NCBI GenBank assembly: GCA_964036155.1
Contig: OZ038422.1
Location: 75,973,201-76,037,200 of the forward strand
DNA length: 64,000 nt
Reading direction: 5' to 3'
From: Diploscapter coronatus
Taxonomy: Eukaryota; Nematoda; Chromadorea; Rhabditida; Rhabditidae
The position numbers and the translations under genes were made by a program. Below the pieces are notes generated by a model. That model was not told the DNA's origin, searched no databases, and saw only the letters and a list, made by a program, of their open reading frames with translations. Shown piece after piece: positions 21,409-34,230 of this stretch; position 1 is the stretch's first letter; each line of letters begins with the position of its first letter.

Positions 21409-24400
21409 CGAAAACGGCCATTCGAAGTTGTTATTTAAATTTAGAGAATACAAAATTTTAAATATTAAAAATAGACAAAGTATTTAGTCACTGAAGTTGA
21501 TAAATTACCTGAAATTTTAAAGTAAACAAATTGAATATTGTATAAGATATTTTTATATCATTTAAAATATTAAAGAAATATTCGTCTAAGATATTTTTAT
21601 AAATAAGAAATAGCATTTTCAAAACTGATGTAAAATGTTTCAGTCGTTTCTCAAGAAGCATTCGATATTCGAATCGCTCTTTTTGAGAATGTTTTATGTT
21701 GCTCGTTTTTCTGCTCTTTCTAGAGTCAAGCTTATCATTTCGCTCGATTTTAGATTCTAGTACAAAAAATGACACACTGACTGACATGTGTACGTTGTCC
21801 CTTAAATCTTTTTCATTTTCATAAGTTATCTCGTCCATTTTTCCATGTTTATGCTTTATCATACGACAAAATTCCTATACAAAATAGTCGAAATGATGAG
21901 CAATTTTTTTATCTTCCGAAAAATTTTCGTCTGATTCAACTTTTGCTATAAAAATCTGTAACTTTGCACTTTTCTCAGCATTCAGTTAAAATAAATTTTT
22001 ATTTCAGTTTTTCGACGGGTTCTAATCGGATGAACTTTGACGTTTTCTTGTGTTTTGGAAAAAATGAAAGAAAATGTTGATTTTCCAGAATCTAGTCATA
22101 TTTTTCTGAAATAAACAATATTCTTCTCGCATGTGAATGTGGCATGACAGAGTATTCCTCTTCCCTATCCTTGAGCACACAACAAATTAGAGACGCCGAG
22201 TAAAATATTAACTGTGTCGAATAAACACCAAATTCACTACAATATGAAGCATCTGGTCTAGATTTACCTAAAGCTGTTCTAAATACTAGTTTTTGGGTAA
22301 ACCATATATTTTCTCCTTCTTTCCCCTCTCCTCCTTTCTTTTGGTCTCTCGTTATCTGATCTTGAGTTAAGCATTTCGCGCATATGGTGAGGGGACAAGT
22401 TCTTTTCTTTATCACTTACTTTTTTCCTGACATCTTTTCGATCTCTTAAAAGTGCACTCTATTTTCTTGCCCTCCGGCACTTTGATTTGTTGAAGGGAAA
22501 GCTCTCTTTCTTTCTCTCTCTCTTTCTGCTTTTCTAATCTCTTTTCTTTCGAAACACTATTTCTCTCTAGACATTCCTTCTAACCTTTGATTACACACTA
22601 GTCTTCATCCATTGTGTCCCCTCGATTCATTGTCTTTCTTTCTCCGCACTCTCTTCTAGTTTATCATATCAATTCACTATCTCTAAGAGAGGCTTCTCAT
22701 ATGTATTGTCTTACAAAACAACTGTGAAGGAAGGGTTTTTAAATTAAGCGGTAAACGATAAGGTCGCGAAAATTGTTGACCACGCACTTTTTAATTAAAC
22801 TTTCTTTTTTTATTTAAAATAGAGTTAGTATTTTATCTTCTATGTTTATGCTAATAAAACCTATCAAAGTTTTTAGATCGTATAATGTCTAGCGAATTTT
22901 CAACAGTTCTCACCTTCACCTAATCATAACTATAATTACAAGCAAAAATACCATTTCTTACAATTTTTCAGATCATACCTATAAAACTAGCTATATTTTT
23001 TGGTTAAAATTTTTCACTACATCTCACCTCGACCTAACCATAACATAATTTATGTGTCTACCAAAACACTTTGCTTTTGCAAAAACTCGTCAAATTTTCA
23101 ATTTTCCATAACTTTCAGACAAGTTTTCTTTCCCCATTGTCATTGTATCAAATTTTCCATTCTCTCTCCTCTTTTTCTTCTTCTGATTTTTTACTTGATT
23201 AAATTACTCGGTCTTTTTAACCTGTTGCAAAAATCTGCCATTTTTTACGAGAGCGCGACCTTTCTCAGGTGGTTTTTTCACGAAAAAATCTTCGAATTGA
23301 TTTAAACTTTTATTTTTTCGTAATCCTACTTACCTTGTTGTCTACCATACAAGTTTCTGAACTTGAATTACATAATCTCCTTCGGAATTTTAAAATTTTT
23401 ATTTTAAAGACCATTTTGAATTATGCGGGACTTTACTAATGATTTTCAACTTTAGATAAGAGGTTCTTATATTTTAGGATTCTTACACTCTGTCACGTCA
23501 TCTAACTTTCACAAGGCGAAAGTTCAGAGACGCAGACAAAAATTAAAAATTTGGCGCCAGCCTTTAGAAAGTTGAACGCATTTGGCGCCGCCATAATTCT
23601 TTGACCTTGTCGAATTACAAAAAAAATCCGAATTCGAAATTTTGCGATAACTTTTGGGTGGAACATCGAAAGATCTCCTGATAGTGATATAAAGATAAGG
23701 GTATCAGTGGTAAAAAGATTGAAATGGTGATAATGAACATGAAATTTATGCCTTTAACTGTTTCTGATATTTCTTTCGGCGCGACATTTCGAAGAATTCT
23801 TCTCCGAACTTCGCAAAAACCTCGTAAATTAACGATTTTTTCAAACCTGCAAATTTTTATCGCTCTGAGTTTCATTGAATTATTGTTTCAGCGACTTTCT
23901 TGTGGAAAATTTGAACACTGAGGCCATTTTTGGAGATATTTTTACAAGTTTCAGTAGCTATTCATCATTATGTTAGAGAGTTAATTCTGACTTCTTTTGA
24001 AGTTAGATTTTCTGAGTGATTAAATGATAAGAAGTTCTGTTATTCAATTAACTTTGTCAGTAAAGTGATATTGCCAATTTCTGATCAGTCTCTATAAAGG
24101 AGTCTGCTGAAAAAATGATAAAACTTCCCACTTATCATTCAATTCAGAACGTATCAAAAATTTATTAGTTTGTCCGAGGACGGCGCCGCTTGGCGCCAAT
24201 TTTTTATCAATCAATTTTTTCCTTCCGATTTTTTCCTCTGGTAGTCGTTGAAACTTGTATTTCATGAAAAACCACATAATAGTGGACATTCAGAAAGACA
24301 AGTGTAACAATTTGTTACAATATACTGTTAATTTGACCGAATTCTAACTTAGGCCTACTTAACGTAGGGCGTAGTATTTTACGTTTTCTGACCATACTTA

Positions 24401-25152
24401 TGCATTTAGATTCTAGAGTAATGCCCTATTCTATTTTCTCGTTACTTAGGAAAAATTTTCCAGTCATATATTTAATAAAGAAAGATAGTTCAGTTTATAT
24501 AAACCTTATGCTAATTTCTAACCATCTAACATTACTCGCCAGAAACGTGGCTTTTGGCCTCAAATCATGCCGTCATTTTACTTCAAAAATGAGCCTTTTT
24601 GATTGACTGATGTCCATATCAATCATTACCTCTGAACACTCGCGTTTGACGATTTGATGGATGCCGTCTATTGTTTTGACATCGATTCCCGTTAGTTTTC
24701 ACTTATCTTCCATTTTTTATCGTCCATTTTTTCAAATTCAATTTCCGGAAATCACTTTCTAGTTTTTGCAATCATTTCATCACATATATTTCAATGTCAT
24801 CGAACCTAGCAAATTTGGAAGATAACTTTTCTTTAAATCTCAGGAAAAAGACTGATCTTCATCATGATATCGATTTTGAATGTTTTTTTTTCTAAATCCG
24901 AAGATTCATCTTATAGCTCCAGAAATTTCCTATCATATGATAAAACATAAGCAACCAAAACAAAGCTCAAATGACTCATAGTTTATCTATATTTTCGAAT
25001 CGATAGCTTTAAATTGATAAGCTCTTTATTCTTTCATCATAAAAGAACGATCTTCATTCATTTCATCGTTTTATATTGATTCCTCGATTGGATATTCGTT
25101 TTCTCCATTACATTTTGAGACTTTTAATTTTTAAAATTTATATCTTAGTCAG
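21409..25152. other. 3.7 kb divergent intergenic region
   Basis: Lies between the starts of the TGF-beta gene (-) and the carboxypeptidase gene (+), so it probably holds both promoters. Visible items: a 124-codon minus-strand ORF (21488-21862) with no splice or family support, a CT-rich tract at 22495-22560, and three TTGGCGCC boxes (23550, 23581, 24189). No RNA gene is recognised. Confidence 0.5.
23550..23589. promoter_or_regulatory. Paired TTTGGCGCC boxes, E2F-like
   Basis: TTTGGCGCC occurs at 23550-23558 and again at 23581-23589, with a related CTTGGCGCCAA at 24189-24199. The sequence matches the E2F/DP consensus (TTTSGCGC). In AT-rich DNA three such GC cores within 650 bases are notable. 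No gene start is close, so the target is unclear. Confidence 0.25.
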
Positions 25153-27831
25153 ATGATATCAAACCTCTCCACAACCAAAAATGTCATGACGGGTACATTT
25201 CTGGCCATTTTCTTTATTCTTAATCTCGTTTCTACTAGTCAGGCAGAGAATTATTATGGGTAATTTACGTTAATTTTTGAAAATATGCTAATTTGAAATT
25301 CAGGTATAAATTAATCAGTTTTAAAGTAAACAATGAAGTAGGCCAGTGGCTTGGTGATTTCAATGAAGAGAATAGCTATATCGTTAATGAGGTGATTTTT
25401 TAGAAATCTAATTTTAATTCTCGATGATTTAAAATTATCTAAATTTTAACAATATTTAAGTATGTATAACTTAATTCAAAATAACCTAAGTCCTAGACTA
25501 TAGTGCATATCATAGATAGTCTATGTTTCCATGTTGTAATTTTAGAAAGAGGGTACTCGACGGTTAATTATGGATATTTTGGGCGAACCTTCGAAATATA
25601 AAGATACAGCTGAAGTTCTCATAGCTCCTGAGTTTTACGACATGTTTGTTCAGGCTTTGAGGTACAGAAATCTAAAATTTAAACTAAAGCACGAATATTT
25701 TAGGGAGCAAGGCATTGATGAAGTTAAAGTTATCAAGAAGGATATTGGAAATGAAATCCGTCGGGAAAGAAAAGAAATGCAACGTTCTAAGTCCAGGTCC
25801 CGACGAGCTTTACATAACGCTATGAACTTCGATGATAAGAATTACCACTCTTATCAGGATGTAAGCAATTTGCTATTTTTGTCATTGAAAAAATAGTTAT
25901 TTATCATTTTGACAGAGGCTTAATCAGTGACAAGAAAATCTTTTTCAAATTTAATCACTGATAAAATAACTTATAGATGGTGGACTTCATGGTAAAACTA
26001 GCAGAGCAGAAGCCCGATTTGGTCCAACTTCTGAACATCACAAACTCATTCGAAGGTCGGAGGATGTATGGAGTGCGGGTAAGTTTGTTTGAAAACTTCA
26101 ATTTCATACAAAATTTGAACATTTAATTCCCTGATCATTTTAACAGTTTGATGGCTAAAAACCCAGACATAAACAACAACTTTTTGTGGCAATTAACTAA
26201 TTTGATCTGGAACAGGAATTTTTTTGAAAACTTTTGATAAACTTATCTACTTTAGACCAGGAAATTTTCAATGTAATTTTCAAACTTACCAATATTTTAG
26301 ATCAGAAAACAAGCACCTATCAAGCCATCAATTCTCGTCGATGCTGGTGTTCATGCTAGAGAGTGGATAGCCCCGGCTGTAGCTCTGCATATGATTAAAA
26401 AGGTTCGAAAAATCAGCATATCTTTAAAGATTAATTTTCTAGCTAGTAACATCATACGGTCACGATCCGAAGATCACTCGGATGATCAATAAATTCGATT
26501 GGTACATCATTCCGCAGGTCAACCCAGATGGCTACGAGTACAGTAGGACAAAAGTAAATTATAGTTTAGTTAAAACGTCTAAATTCTCATCAAGATAGAC
26601 ATTAAAAATATTCAACAACAATCACAACTCGCTCATATATAAATAGCGAAATTTGAATAAGCTTATAAATTTGCAAATCTTACCCATTCGTAATAAAGGT
26701 TAAAGATATCATTGAATCTTTTTAAAAATATAACGTTTTTTTTTCAAAGATTCCAAATTTTGTTGGAAAAATATCCAAATTCTCAATAAACCTCTAAAAC
26801 GTAATATTTGAGGACCGTCTCTGGCGCAAGACCCGTTCTCTGAATTCCACTGTGAATAAATGGTGCACGGGTACGGACGCGAATCGCAATTGGGGCTATC
26901 GCTGGGGCGAAGTTGGTGCAAATCGAAGTCCCTGCTCGAATATCTACGCTGGAAGTCGACCCTATTCGGAGCCTGAAGTTGCTGGTATTGAAATTCGCAT
27001 TACAAGATATAGAAAATCGAAATTTAGCAGATTTTATACCTCACATAAAATTTAGGCCTGAAAGACTTCATAACCTGGAACATCCCTAACCTGCAAATCT
27101 ACGTTTCCCTGCATTCTTACGGTCAATTATTCCTATCCCCGTGGGGTTACACGATGCAAAAACCATCGAACTATTGGGATCAGGTAGGGAAAATAGACTT
27201 TTTTTTTTTCGAAATAATGTCAAAATTTAGCGCAACGCCGCTCGCGCCGCTGTTATCGCCATGAAAAACGCTACCGGTGTGAATTATAATTTCGGTAGTA
27301 TCTCCGAGATTATGTGTGAGTTTTATAGAAAAAAAATAATAGAAGACCCTCTTAGATTACAAAATCCTAAACCTTTAGTATAGATCATTATAGAGTATGG
27401 TGAAAAGTTGATTATAAGTTCATGGACTCTATCATAGGGGATCTTCTAATTTAGAGGCCTTCTATTTATTTAGCTATTTAAAAAATGAATGCTTTAGACC
27501 CCGCTTCTGGAACCAGCATAGACTACATGCAACACAGAGGAGTGCCTTATATTTACGGGGTTGAATTACGGCCTTTGGACAGCATAAACGGATATGCTTT
27601 TAGTTTGCCACCCAGATATATTGAGCCTACAGGTAATTCAAATAATTTAAATAATTAGGGCGTTAAAAACTTGTATATGGCGTCCAAATTTCGTTATCTC
27701 ACGTCTCCAAAGGTGTTATATGACGTACCAAAATTAGAAATGACGTTTTACAATTTTAATTTTTAGGTGACGAAATGCTAGCGGGTCTTCTAGCGATTGC
27801 CGAATACGCCGTTGTTCAAAAACGACTTTAA
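25153..27831 (+). CDS. Secreted zinc carboxypeptidase, peptidase family M14 (A/B type)
   Basis: Eleven exons (25153-25259, 25304-25391, 25546-25860, 25977-26078, 26301-26402, 26443-26553, 26813-26984, 27056-27183, 27231-27315, 27498-27632, 27767-27831), all in phase, give 469 residues. Residues about 10-32 are a signal peptide (TFLAIFFILNLVSTSQA). A propeptide runs to a basic site, RSKSRSRRALH. The catalytic domain has the zinc motif HAREW with the third ligand in SLHSYGQ, substrate residues NRNWG, the tyrosine in SGTSIDYMQHRG and the general base Glu in YGVELRPL. All expected catalytic residues are present, so an active extracellular or digestive exopeptidase made as a zymogen is expected. 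The intron before 26813 ends TTTGAG. Confidence 0.93.
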
Positions 27832-29416
27832 TTTAAAATTTTATTTTCCGGTTTTTCAGCCCGGCATTTAAATTTAAAATGGAGATGTATGATATTTGGT
27901 GCTAAATTTTAAAAGATGTCTTCATTTTATTGAGATTTAATAATAATAGGTGCCAAAAACTATCTCAGACTACAGTTAACAAACATTCAAAAATTATCTT
28001 CAATTTGATATACAATTTTGTAAATTGTATTTTTTTTTCGAAAAATATCCTTGAAACGAGCTTTACAATGCATCATAATTTGGTGAAAATAGTCATATTT
28101 GGAGATTTCATATCCATTGCACATTTAGTTTAGGCTTGTCTGTAAATATCGTTCATTTGTATAACTTTAAATTTAATATTTAACGACGAGAAATGGTATC
28201 GAAAATAAAAGTTCAGAGATTTAAAACTTTTCATTGCAGGGTTATAATTTTGTCTTGATAAACACGCTAGATATCTAAATTTAACAAAGATGGTGATTTA
28301 AATAATTAATACCTTAGAGGCGTGTTATGCTCGAAAACAAAATAGTATTTTGTGTTAAATTAAAAGGTTATCTTTTAACAATATCCCAATTTCTTTTTAA
28401 ATTCTAACATTTATTTTGACACAACTAACCTTTTCCATACGATTAGATACCATCATTTTGGTATCTTTTACCATCTTTGGTATCCTGCAAATTCCTAGGT
28501 ATTTACGTCAGAACATAAAATCCCTGCGTAAATGTTTTAAATCTTAAAATCTCATATCTCTTAACATTTGGTACTTCGAGTTTTGTCGCTATAGAAACCC
28601 CGAGAGCCTGAATTAGGCAGGCAGAGCACCTGTTATTATCATGACATGTTTAATCACATATTTCAGTTCAACGAAACCTCATTTTGATTAAAATCTGAAA
28701 ACTCACTTTTTAAATATATTTTATTTGAATTTAAACTAATATTGATTACGTTTATCGATTCAAAATTCATACGAGGTCAATTTAGGTCTTCATATTAACA
28801 TTGTATTCCGAAATATTTATTATATTGCTTGAATTTATAAAAAAAAAATAATTTTCCATTAATAAATCTTCTAGGTTCATTAAGTTTAATCTTCGTCACT
28901 AATAATTCAGTGTTCATATATTCAATTAATCTCAAGTCCTTAGCCATATATAAAAATTTATGGGTAATAAATAAGTCTAGCAGATCTCTGTAGTAGAATG
29001 ATTTGGTGGTATGGGGCTTTCCCCGTGTGAAACCACATTTTTTCCTTTCTAGTAGATTGCTGAGATTACGTCAATCTCTCCACTTAGGGCTCGAACTCGG
29101 ACCGCCTAATTGCCGTCAGCACGAGATCTGCCCTGTACCTCGGAGAGCAATTTTCCATCTTTTCATTCCTGCAGCGCATATACCAATTTTCTCGAATATT
29201 TCTTAAGTACTTCTTTGATGTTATGTGTACACGTTTGTCTTTGCAAAAATCCATAAAATTTGTAGATTCTTTGAAAGTGATGATGACGCATTGTTTTCAC
29301 GAGTTTTCCGCTAGAAAATTTTTGTATTTTATTGATGAAGATCGAAGAAAAATTATCAATTTTTAGTAGAAGTAGACTTACCTGGGTAACAATTTCACCG
29401 ACTTTTTCTAAGTAAA
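27832..29416. other. Intergenic, with a possible tRNA relic
   Basis: AT-rich spacer between two plus-strand genes. The only item I can support is the tRNA-like segment at 29076-29147. No exon is convincing. Confidence 0.5.
29076..29147 (-). pseudogene. tRNA-like relic (decayed tRNA or tRNA-derived SINE)
   Basis: On the minus strand a 72-base segment begins CTCTCCG and ends TGGAGAG, which pair as a 7-bp acceptor stem, and it contains a B-box-like GTTCGAGCC at the right place. However the T stem does not pair and the anticodon arm is poor, so a working tRNA is unlikely. This is inferred from pairing by eye only. Confidence 0.35.
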
Positions 29417-30722
29417 ATGGAGTACAATGAAGATTCGGACAATTTCAAGATCCTTACTATCATTCATGTCAAATATGCGGGCATTTTCTGTGGTCTTTTA
29501 GGTAAGTTCCAAAAAATTTGCCCTAGAAGATCTACTTTTCTAAATGTTCTAAATTTCTTCTTTCAAATTTTCCCAAAATAGATTTTATCTAAAAATTGCC
29601 GATTTACCCCCAAATTTTTAGGTTTACTGCTAACCGTCCTAGGCTTCGGTTTCGGACTATCCTACTTCCCATTTGGGTCTTTTTCGACGGGATATGACAT
29701 AATCTGTAAACTATTTTTGCTAAAAATTAAAATGTTAAAATATTTAGCCTTGACCGGTTTCACCGTTTTTCTAATATCCGGCGCCTCGACCCACTACCTC
29801 ATTTTACATGCAATACATTATACCCAGGTTCAAAGAACATTAAAAAAAACTAATATTTTAAAAATTTAGTACCGCCTCCTACTGCCTTCCATATTATTTC
29901 ACGCCTTTTTAATCGGTAAGTTAATGATAAAAAATAAATTTTTATAAGTTAATGAAATTAACGCAAATATTCAAATATTGCGACTTGGAAAAGTCGTAGC
30001 ATGCGTAATGGTATGTAGAGGAAAACTCGCCTTTACGTACTATTTCGATGTTGCGTCGATTGCGACAATTGCAAGAGACCTAGAATTTAGCTAACTAGAT
30101 AATTCTTCCTGAAACAAAGTAAATTTAGGCCTAAACACTGTCCTCTGCCTAATAGCCATTGGAGAATTGGTGTCAGATCAAGAGGTATATTTGATACTTT
30201 CGGATTACGGTAATACTCTAATTTCAGCCTTCAACGGTAGACGATTCTGAAGCCGCGGCGAGATATGTGCTGATTGTCTTGCCCGCCACGACGTGCTTCA
30301 GCTCATTAATTCTCATAACCCTCTTGAAATGCCGACATTATCTTCGATGCAAAAGACGCCATATCAGGAACGGACAGCCGCCTGTAAGAAAATTGAAAAA
30401 AAAATTATAATAAAAGTTCGGAGCTTAAACTTTTTTTTATCTATCATCAGGGTAGACTTCTAAAAAAAATTAGAGTACTTTTACACTATAGGTTCAAAAA
30501 TATTATGCTTAGAATACCTTTAAAATTCAGGCGGTTAGAGAAGTACTTCATCCAGGATCCGCCCCTCCAGCTCCAAGAGTTCAGAAGGTCCACCCTACCC
30601 AGCCGCCGTTAGTTCAACAGGTAAGAAAAATTTGGGATTTTTTTCTTGAAAATTGAAACTTTTAGGTCTCGATATCATCGAATTACAAGCATGAGTGTGC
30701 CATAATTGAAACTCAAAGCTAA
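29417..30722 (+). CDS. Four-helix (tetraspan-type) membrane protein, unknown function
   Basis: Eight exons in phase (29417-29501, 29622-29705, 29748-29827, 29870-29915, 30129-30184, 30228-30383, 30531-30620, 30666-30722) give 217 residues. Four membrane helices are clear: YAGIFCGLLGLLLTVLGFGF, TGFTVFLISGAS, LLPSILFHAFLIGGLNTVLC and YVLIVLPATTCFSSLILITL. A basic stretch, KCRHYLRCKRRHIR, follows TM4, then a proline-rich cytoplasmic tail (PAPRVQKVHPTQPP). This layout is common among small nematode membrane proteins of the DUF type; the exact family is not recognised. AATAAA at about 30795 is a likely poly(A) signal; the gene is convergent with the GM2-activator-like gene 300 bases away. Confidence 0.8.
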
Positions 30723-31023
30723 ACTATTTTTATGCAAACATGTCTATACAATACTAAAACGCTCATTTTGATCTGTGAATATTGTTTTTAAATCAATAAA
30801 CTCAATTTATTTTCAAAACATTTATTATGAAAGACATGCACAATTTTCACTCTAAAAAGACAAATCAACAAAAATTTACAGAGAATTTTTTAAAAGAGAA
30901 ACTAGCCAGAGGGAATTTTAAATGGTGTCTAATTGATTAAAATAGCATAAAATCATCACTTCTTGCGCCACTTAAAATTGCCCTAGTATAAATTATCTAC
31001 AACAAAATTACGGCGTTTTGAAT

Positions 31024-32496
31024 TTATCCACCGTGCCTGTTACGTATCATCTCGGCTTGTGACGAGATTTCGTTTATGAAAGTTTTGAAAGCATTCGGGT
31101 CTCGGAGACATTTTTGCGCCTTATCTTGAAGATGATATTTACAAACGTCCACCCATAGCCTGAAGAAATTTATTTAAAATATTTAAATTGTTCTTTTTTT
31201 ATAAACAAATAAGTTTTATTCTCAGAATTTCTTTTTCTTCTAGTGATATTTTAGTTTTAGAAATTTATTTTCTCAAAAAACTTACCTAGCGCATCCCAAT
31301 TTCTTATCCTTTCCATCGGTAAAAGAGAATGTCAACCAGTATTCATTCTGAAAAAGTCGATAAATTAAAAGAAAAAACGATAGTTTCAAAAAGTTTCACT
31401 ATACTTACCGATTGCAAAGGCCCGAAGAAAGACTTGGGTAGATCTTCAGATGAAAATACTTTAGAGAATGTCATTGTCCAGTGTCCTTTAGGGGGTGGAC
31501 AGAACTAAACATCAATGAATTTGATCAACTTTAGCAAATTAAGCAAAAATCTACCTTATTTTGCCTCAAGAAGTTCATCGCCTTTTTATCCTTAACGTAT
31601 TTGTGGGCCTGGCCGAGAGCTTCATTGCACTTGTCCAACATATCACAATATCGGCTGAATTTTGAAAATATCGATTTTTAAATTATTGATTTTTTAAAAG
31701 TCTATTTACCAAGATCCAACCCCATCGCACCCGTCAATGATATTCCATCCCTGACAGGGAATGACTTGCCAGCCCTTAGAGCCTTGTTTATTTGTAACTG
31801 CGTGTCGGACCTAAAAATCCCTGTTTTAGGCATAATAAAAGTTTCCTTATAACCAAGATCAATAAATATCAATTTTAAGTCATAGAAAAATCGGATTTTC
31901 GTACTTCTCAATATATGGAGATCATCTTAGATCTAATAAAAGTTGATATTCACTAGATTCTCAGCGAACCCAAAAATCCGCACCTCTAAATCCATCTCAA
32001 TCTTATCGACTGGCAGATCCTCTGAAACGTCCATGGTTACGTTGAAGAAGATCGGGCCCGGAAATCGCGGGTAGTCGGGCCAAATCACGATATTCGACAC
32101 GTTCACAACATAATCGGTCCACTAAAATGAAGTTTATTTTTGATTTCCATCTTTCACAAAAACGTCTTGGATTTGATGGGTTTTTGTTTCTGTTCTAAAG
32201 CAGACCTTTATGCTTTAAACCTTGTCTATGATTTTCAAAGAATCGTCTTTGACTCTCTTAATTCTTACCTGCTCACTAGCACACCTACTGAATTGCCATC
32301 CACGAATCACGACACCATGTGGACCTGTCCGATACTTCTCCCTAAATAGCACCAATTAAATGGTAACATCGATACTAAATGTTTACCAAAATGGTTGCAC
32401 GCCTGGTAACGCCTCCTTCCAGGCTTTGGACAGAGGGTTTTGCGCCTCGACCGAAACTTCATAGAAGCTGAACACCGCAAGGATGAGGTACCACAT
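31024..32496 (-). CDS. GM2-activator-like lipid-binding secreted protein
   Basis: Eight in-phase exons (32387-32496, 32269-32341, 31984-32121, 31710-31810, 31555-31654, 31409-31504, 31286-31347, 31024-31159) encode about 271 residues. A signal peptide (MWYLILAVFSFYEVSVEA) is followed by a beta-sandwich pattern like ganglioside GM2 activator: PGPIFFNVTMDVSEDLPVDK, GWQVIPCQGW, GSCRYCDMLDKC, FCPPPKGHW, then YWLTFSFTDGKDKKLGCARL. Paired cysteines sit where GM2A has disulfides. The C-terminal 40 residues (KCLRDPNAFKTFINEI) extend past the usual domain. Expected role: extracellular or lysosomal lipid transfer. Homology is by motif recognition; confidence in the ML/GM2A class is moderate to high. 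Confidence 0.8.
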
Positions 32497-34230
32497 AAAA
32501 TGGGCGGATATATTAACAAAGTGGTAACCCTGAAATGGTAAGTTTAGTATAAAAATGATATAAGGAAAGAAGTGTAGTAACGAATGGTAATTATAAGATG
32601 ATAACTCTTGGCATAGAAATGAGATAAGTAAAGAAATACGGTAACTTTGGTAACCAAATGGTATATGGGTAGAGATAATTGAATAAAGGGGAATTTAGAG
32701 AAAGAAAGATATCGAAAGATTTAGCGGATTTTGGCTATCGTGCGTGTCGGCTTCCAGGATAAGTCAAACGCGCGCCTTTCTAAGAGAAACGCGATATCTG
32801 CCTTAAGATATACAAGCCGGTTTTTCACGAAATAATGGAAAAGAAAAATCTTAGACGAATTGATAAGGCTAGCGGCAGGCAGCCCGAAAAAGACTGGCAT
32901 TGAAAGTGATATACCAGGCGACATTCCACCCCTATTCCTCAGCATATGGAAAAAGGTTTTCTTCTGCTTCTCCAACTTTCGGATAACCAATATGGGTTTG
33001 AAAAGGTATGCTTAAACATAGGGTGACAAATTTACTAATGATTAACAAAGACGGAATACAGATGCCATTCGGTTATGACACTGGCATGAAAGGTGATAGG
33101 CCTAGTGGATAACAAGTGGATTTGGAGGATAAAAATGAGGTGATAAAATTTATGATTCACCGATAAAAATGGTGTGATTTGGATTTAGATAAACTTTTAT
33201 TAATCGATAGATCAAATAATTAGGGCTTCTCTGAAAATTCATTAATTTATAATCCGCATGATATTATGACTCAAGACGAGTGCAAAATAAGTTAGGGTAT
33301 GATATATGTATTTCTCCCAAGCACTTTTATAATACCTTATGCTACGGTGTCTTGTGGTATACAAGTTAGATGAAATATTCATATCATGGTATGAATAAGA
33401 AGAATCGGGACAAACTATCAAAGGATTCGAATTTCTTGAAAAGTGCAATTCCCGTGTTGAGGATAGCGTTTAAAATGAGAAAAGTCGAATTTCACTTGAT
33501 AGGGAAAATAAATAGACCGAGACAACGAACTATTTGATATACCAGTAAAAGGATTGAAACCAGACTTGACGTATATCCGGATGCAAAACGAGATTTTCAT
33601 TTTGGCAAGTGGTCGGGTGGAAAATTCTCAGACGCGAAAATGGAAAGTCGCCTTGGAAAAAGTACTTCGGAGTTTGAATAATGGGGAAATAGTGTGAACG
33701 TTAAAAGAGACGGAAAAAGAGCGAGAAACTTCAGATTGGGGTCAATCAGTGAATTGACTGAATCAAGACTGGAGGAGAAAAACGGATTTAGGAAGGGAAC
33801 AGGGAAAGAGAAGGGAAAGATAAAAAGGAATATCAGATATCGATTCAGACGAGAATGTTTCTCCGACGCGAAAAAAACGCGAATATATGAAAGCTTCTGA
33901 AGAAGTGAGGCTTTCATATGTCCCCTTTATAGCCAGAGATCAAATCGAATCGATAATTTATCATTGGTCTTTTTTCCGAAGATCGACAAAATTATGAATC
34001 AATGATAAAAATGGGCTCAGGGTACGAAAAAATTGTCATCTAGTCCCAGTCAAATACGCTATCGATCGAGTTTTAAATATTCTGATAATGATTGTTCGTA
34101 AACTTAGCCGTATTTCTTTAGCTTAATGAAAATCGATCAAGAATTTTCATGTTATATCTTAGTGCAAAATTATACCTATTCATGTTACAAAAATAGTTTA
34201 AAAAACTTTATTTTAGCACAAATCTCTGAA
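32497..34230. other. Intergenic; rich in TGGTAACC/ATGGTA motifs
   Basis: Upstream of the GM2-activator-like gene and downstream of the K+ channel gene. 32530-32665 holds repeated ATGGTA and GGTAACC units (see findings). ORFs on both strands at 33597-33917 are mutual shadows in a purine-rich tract and are not supported. Confidence 0.5.

Noticed and set aside
21488..21862. 124-codon minus-strand ORF just upstream of the TGF-beta gene
   Set aside because: Lysine-rich then AT-driven hydrophobic composition, no splice sites or family; likely chance in AT-rich promoter DNA.
33597..33917. Paired sense/antisense ORFs of 68-106 codons
   Set aside because: Purine-rich tract with no splice sites or family; mutual shadows.
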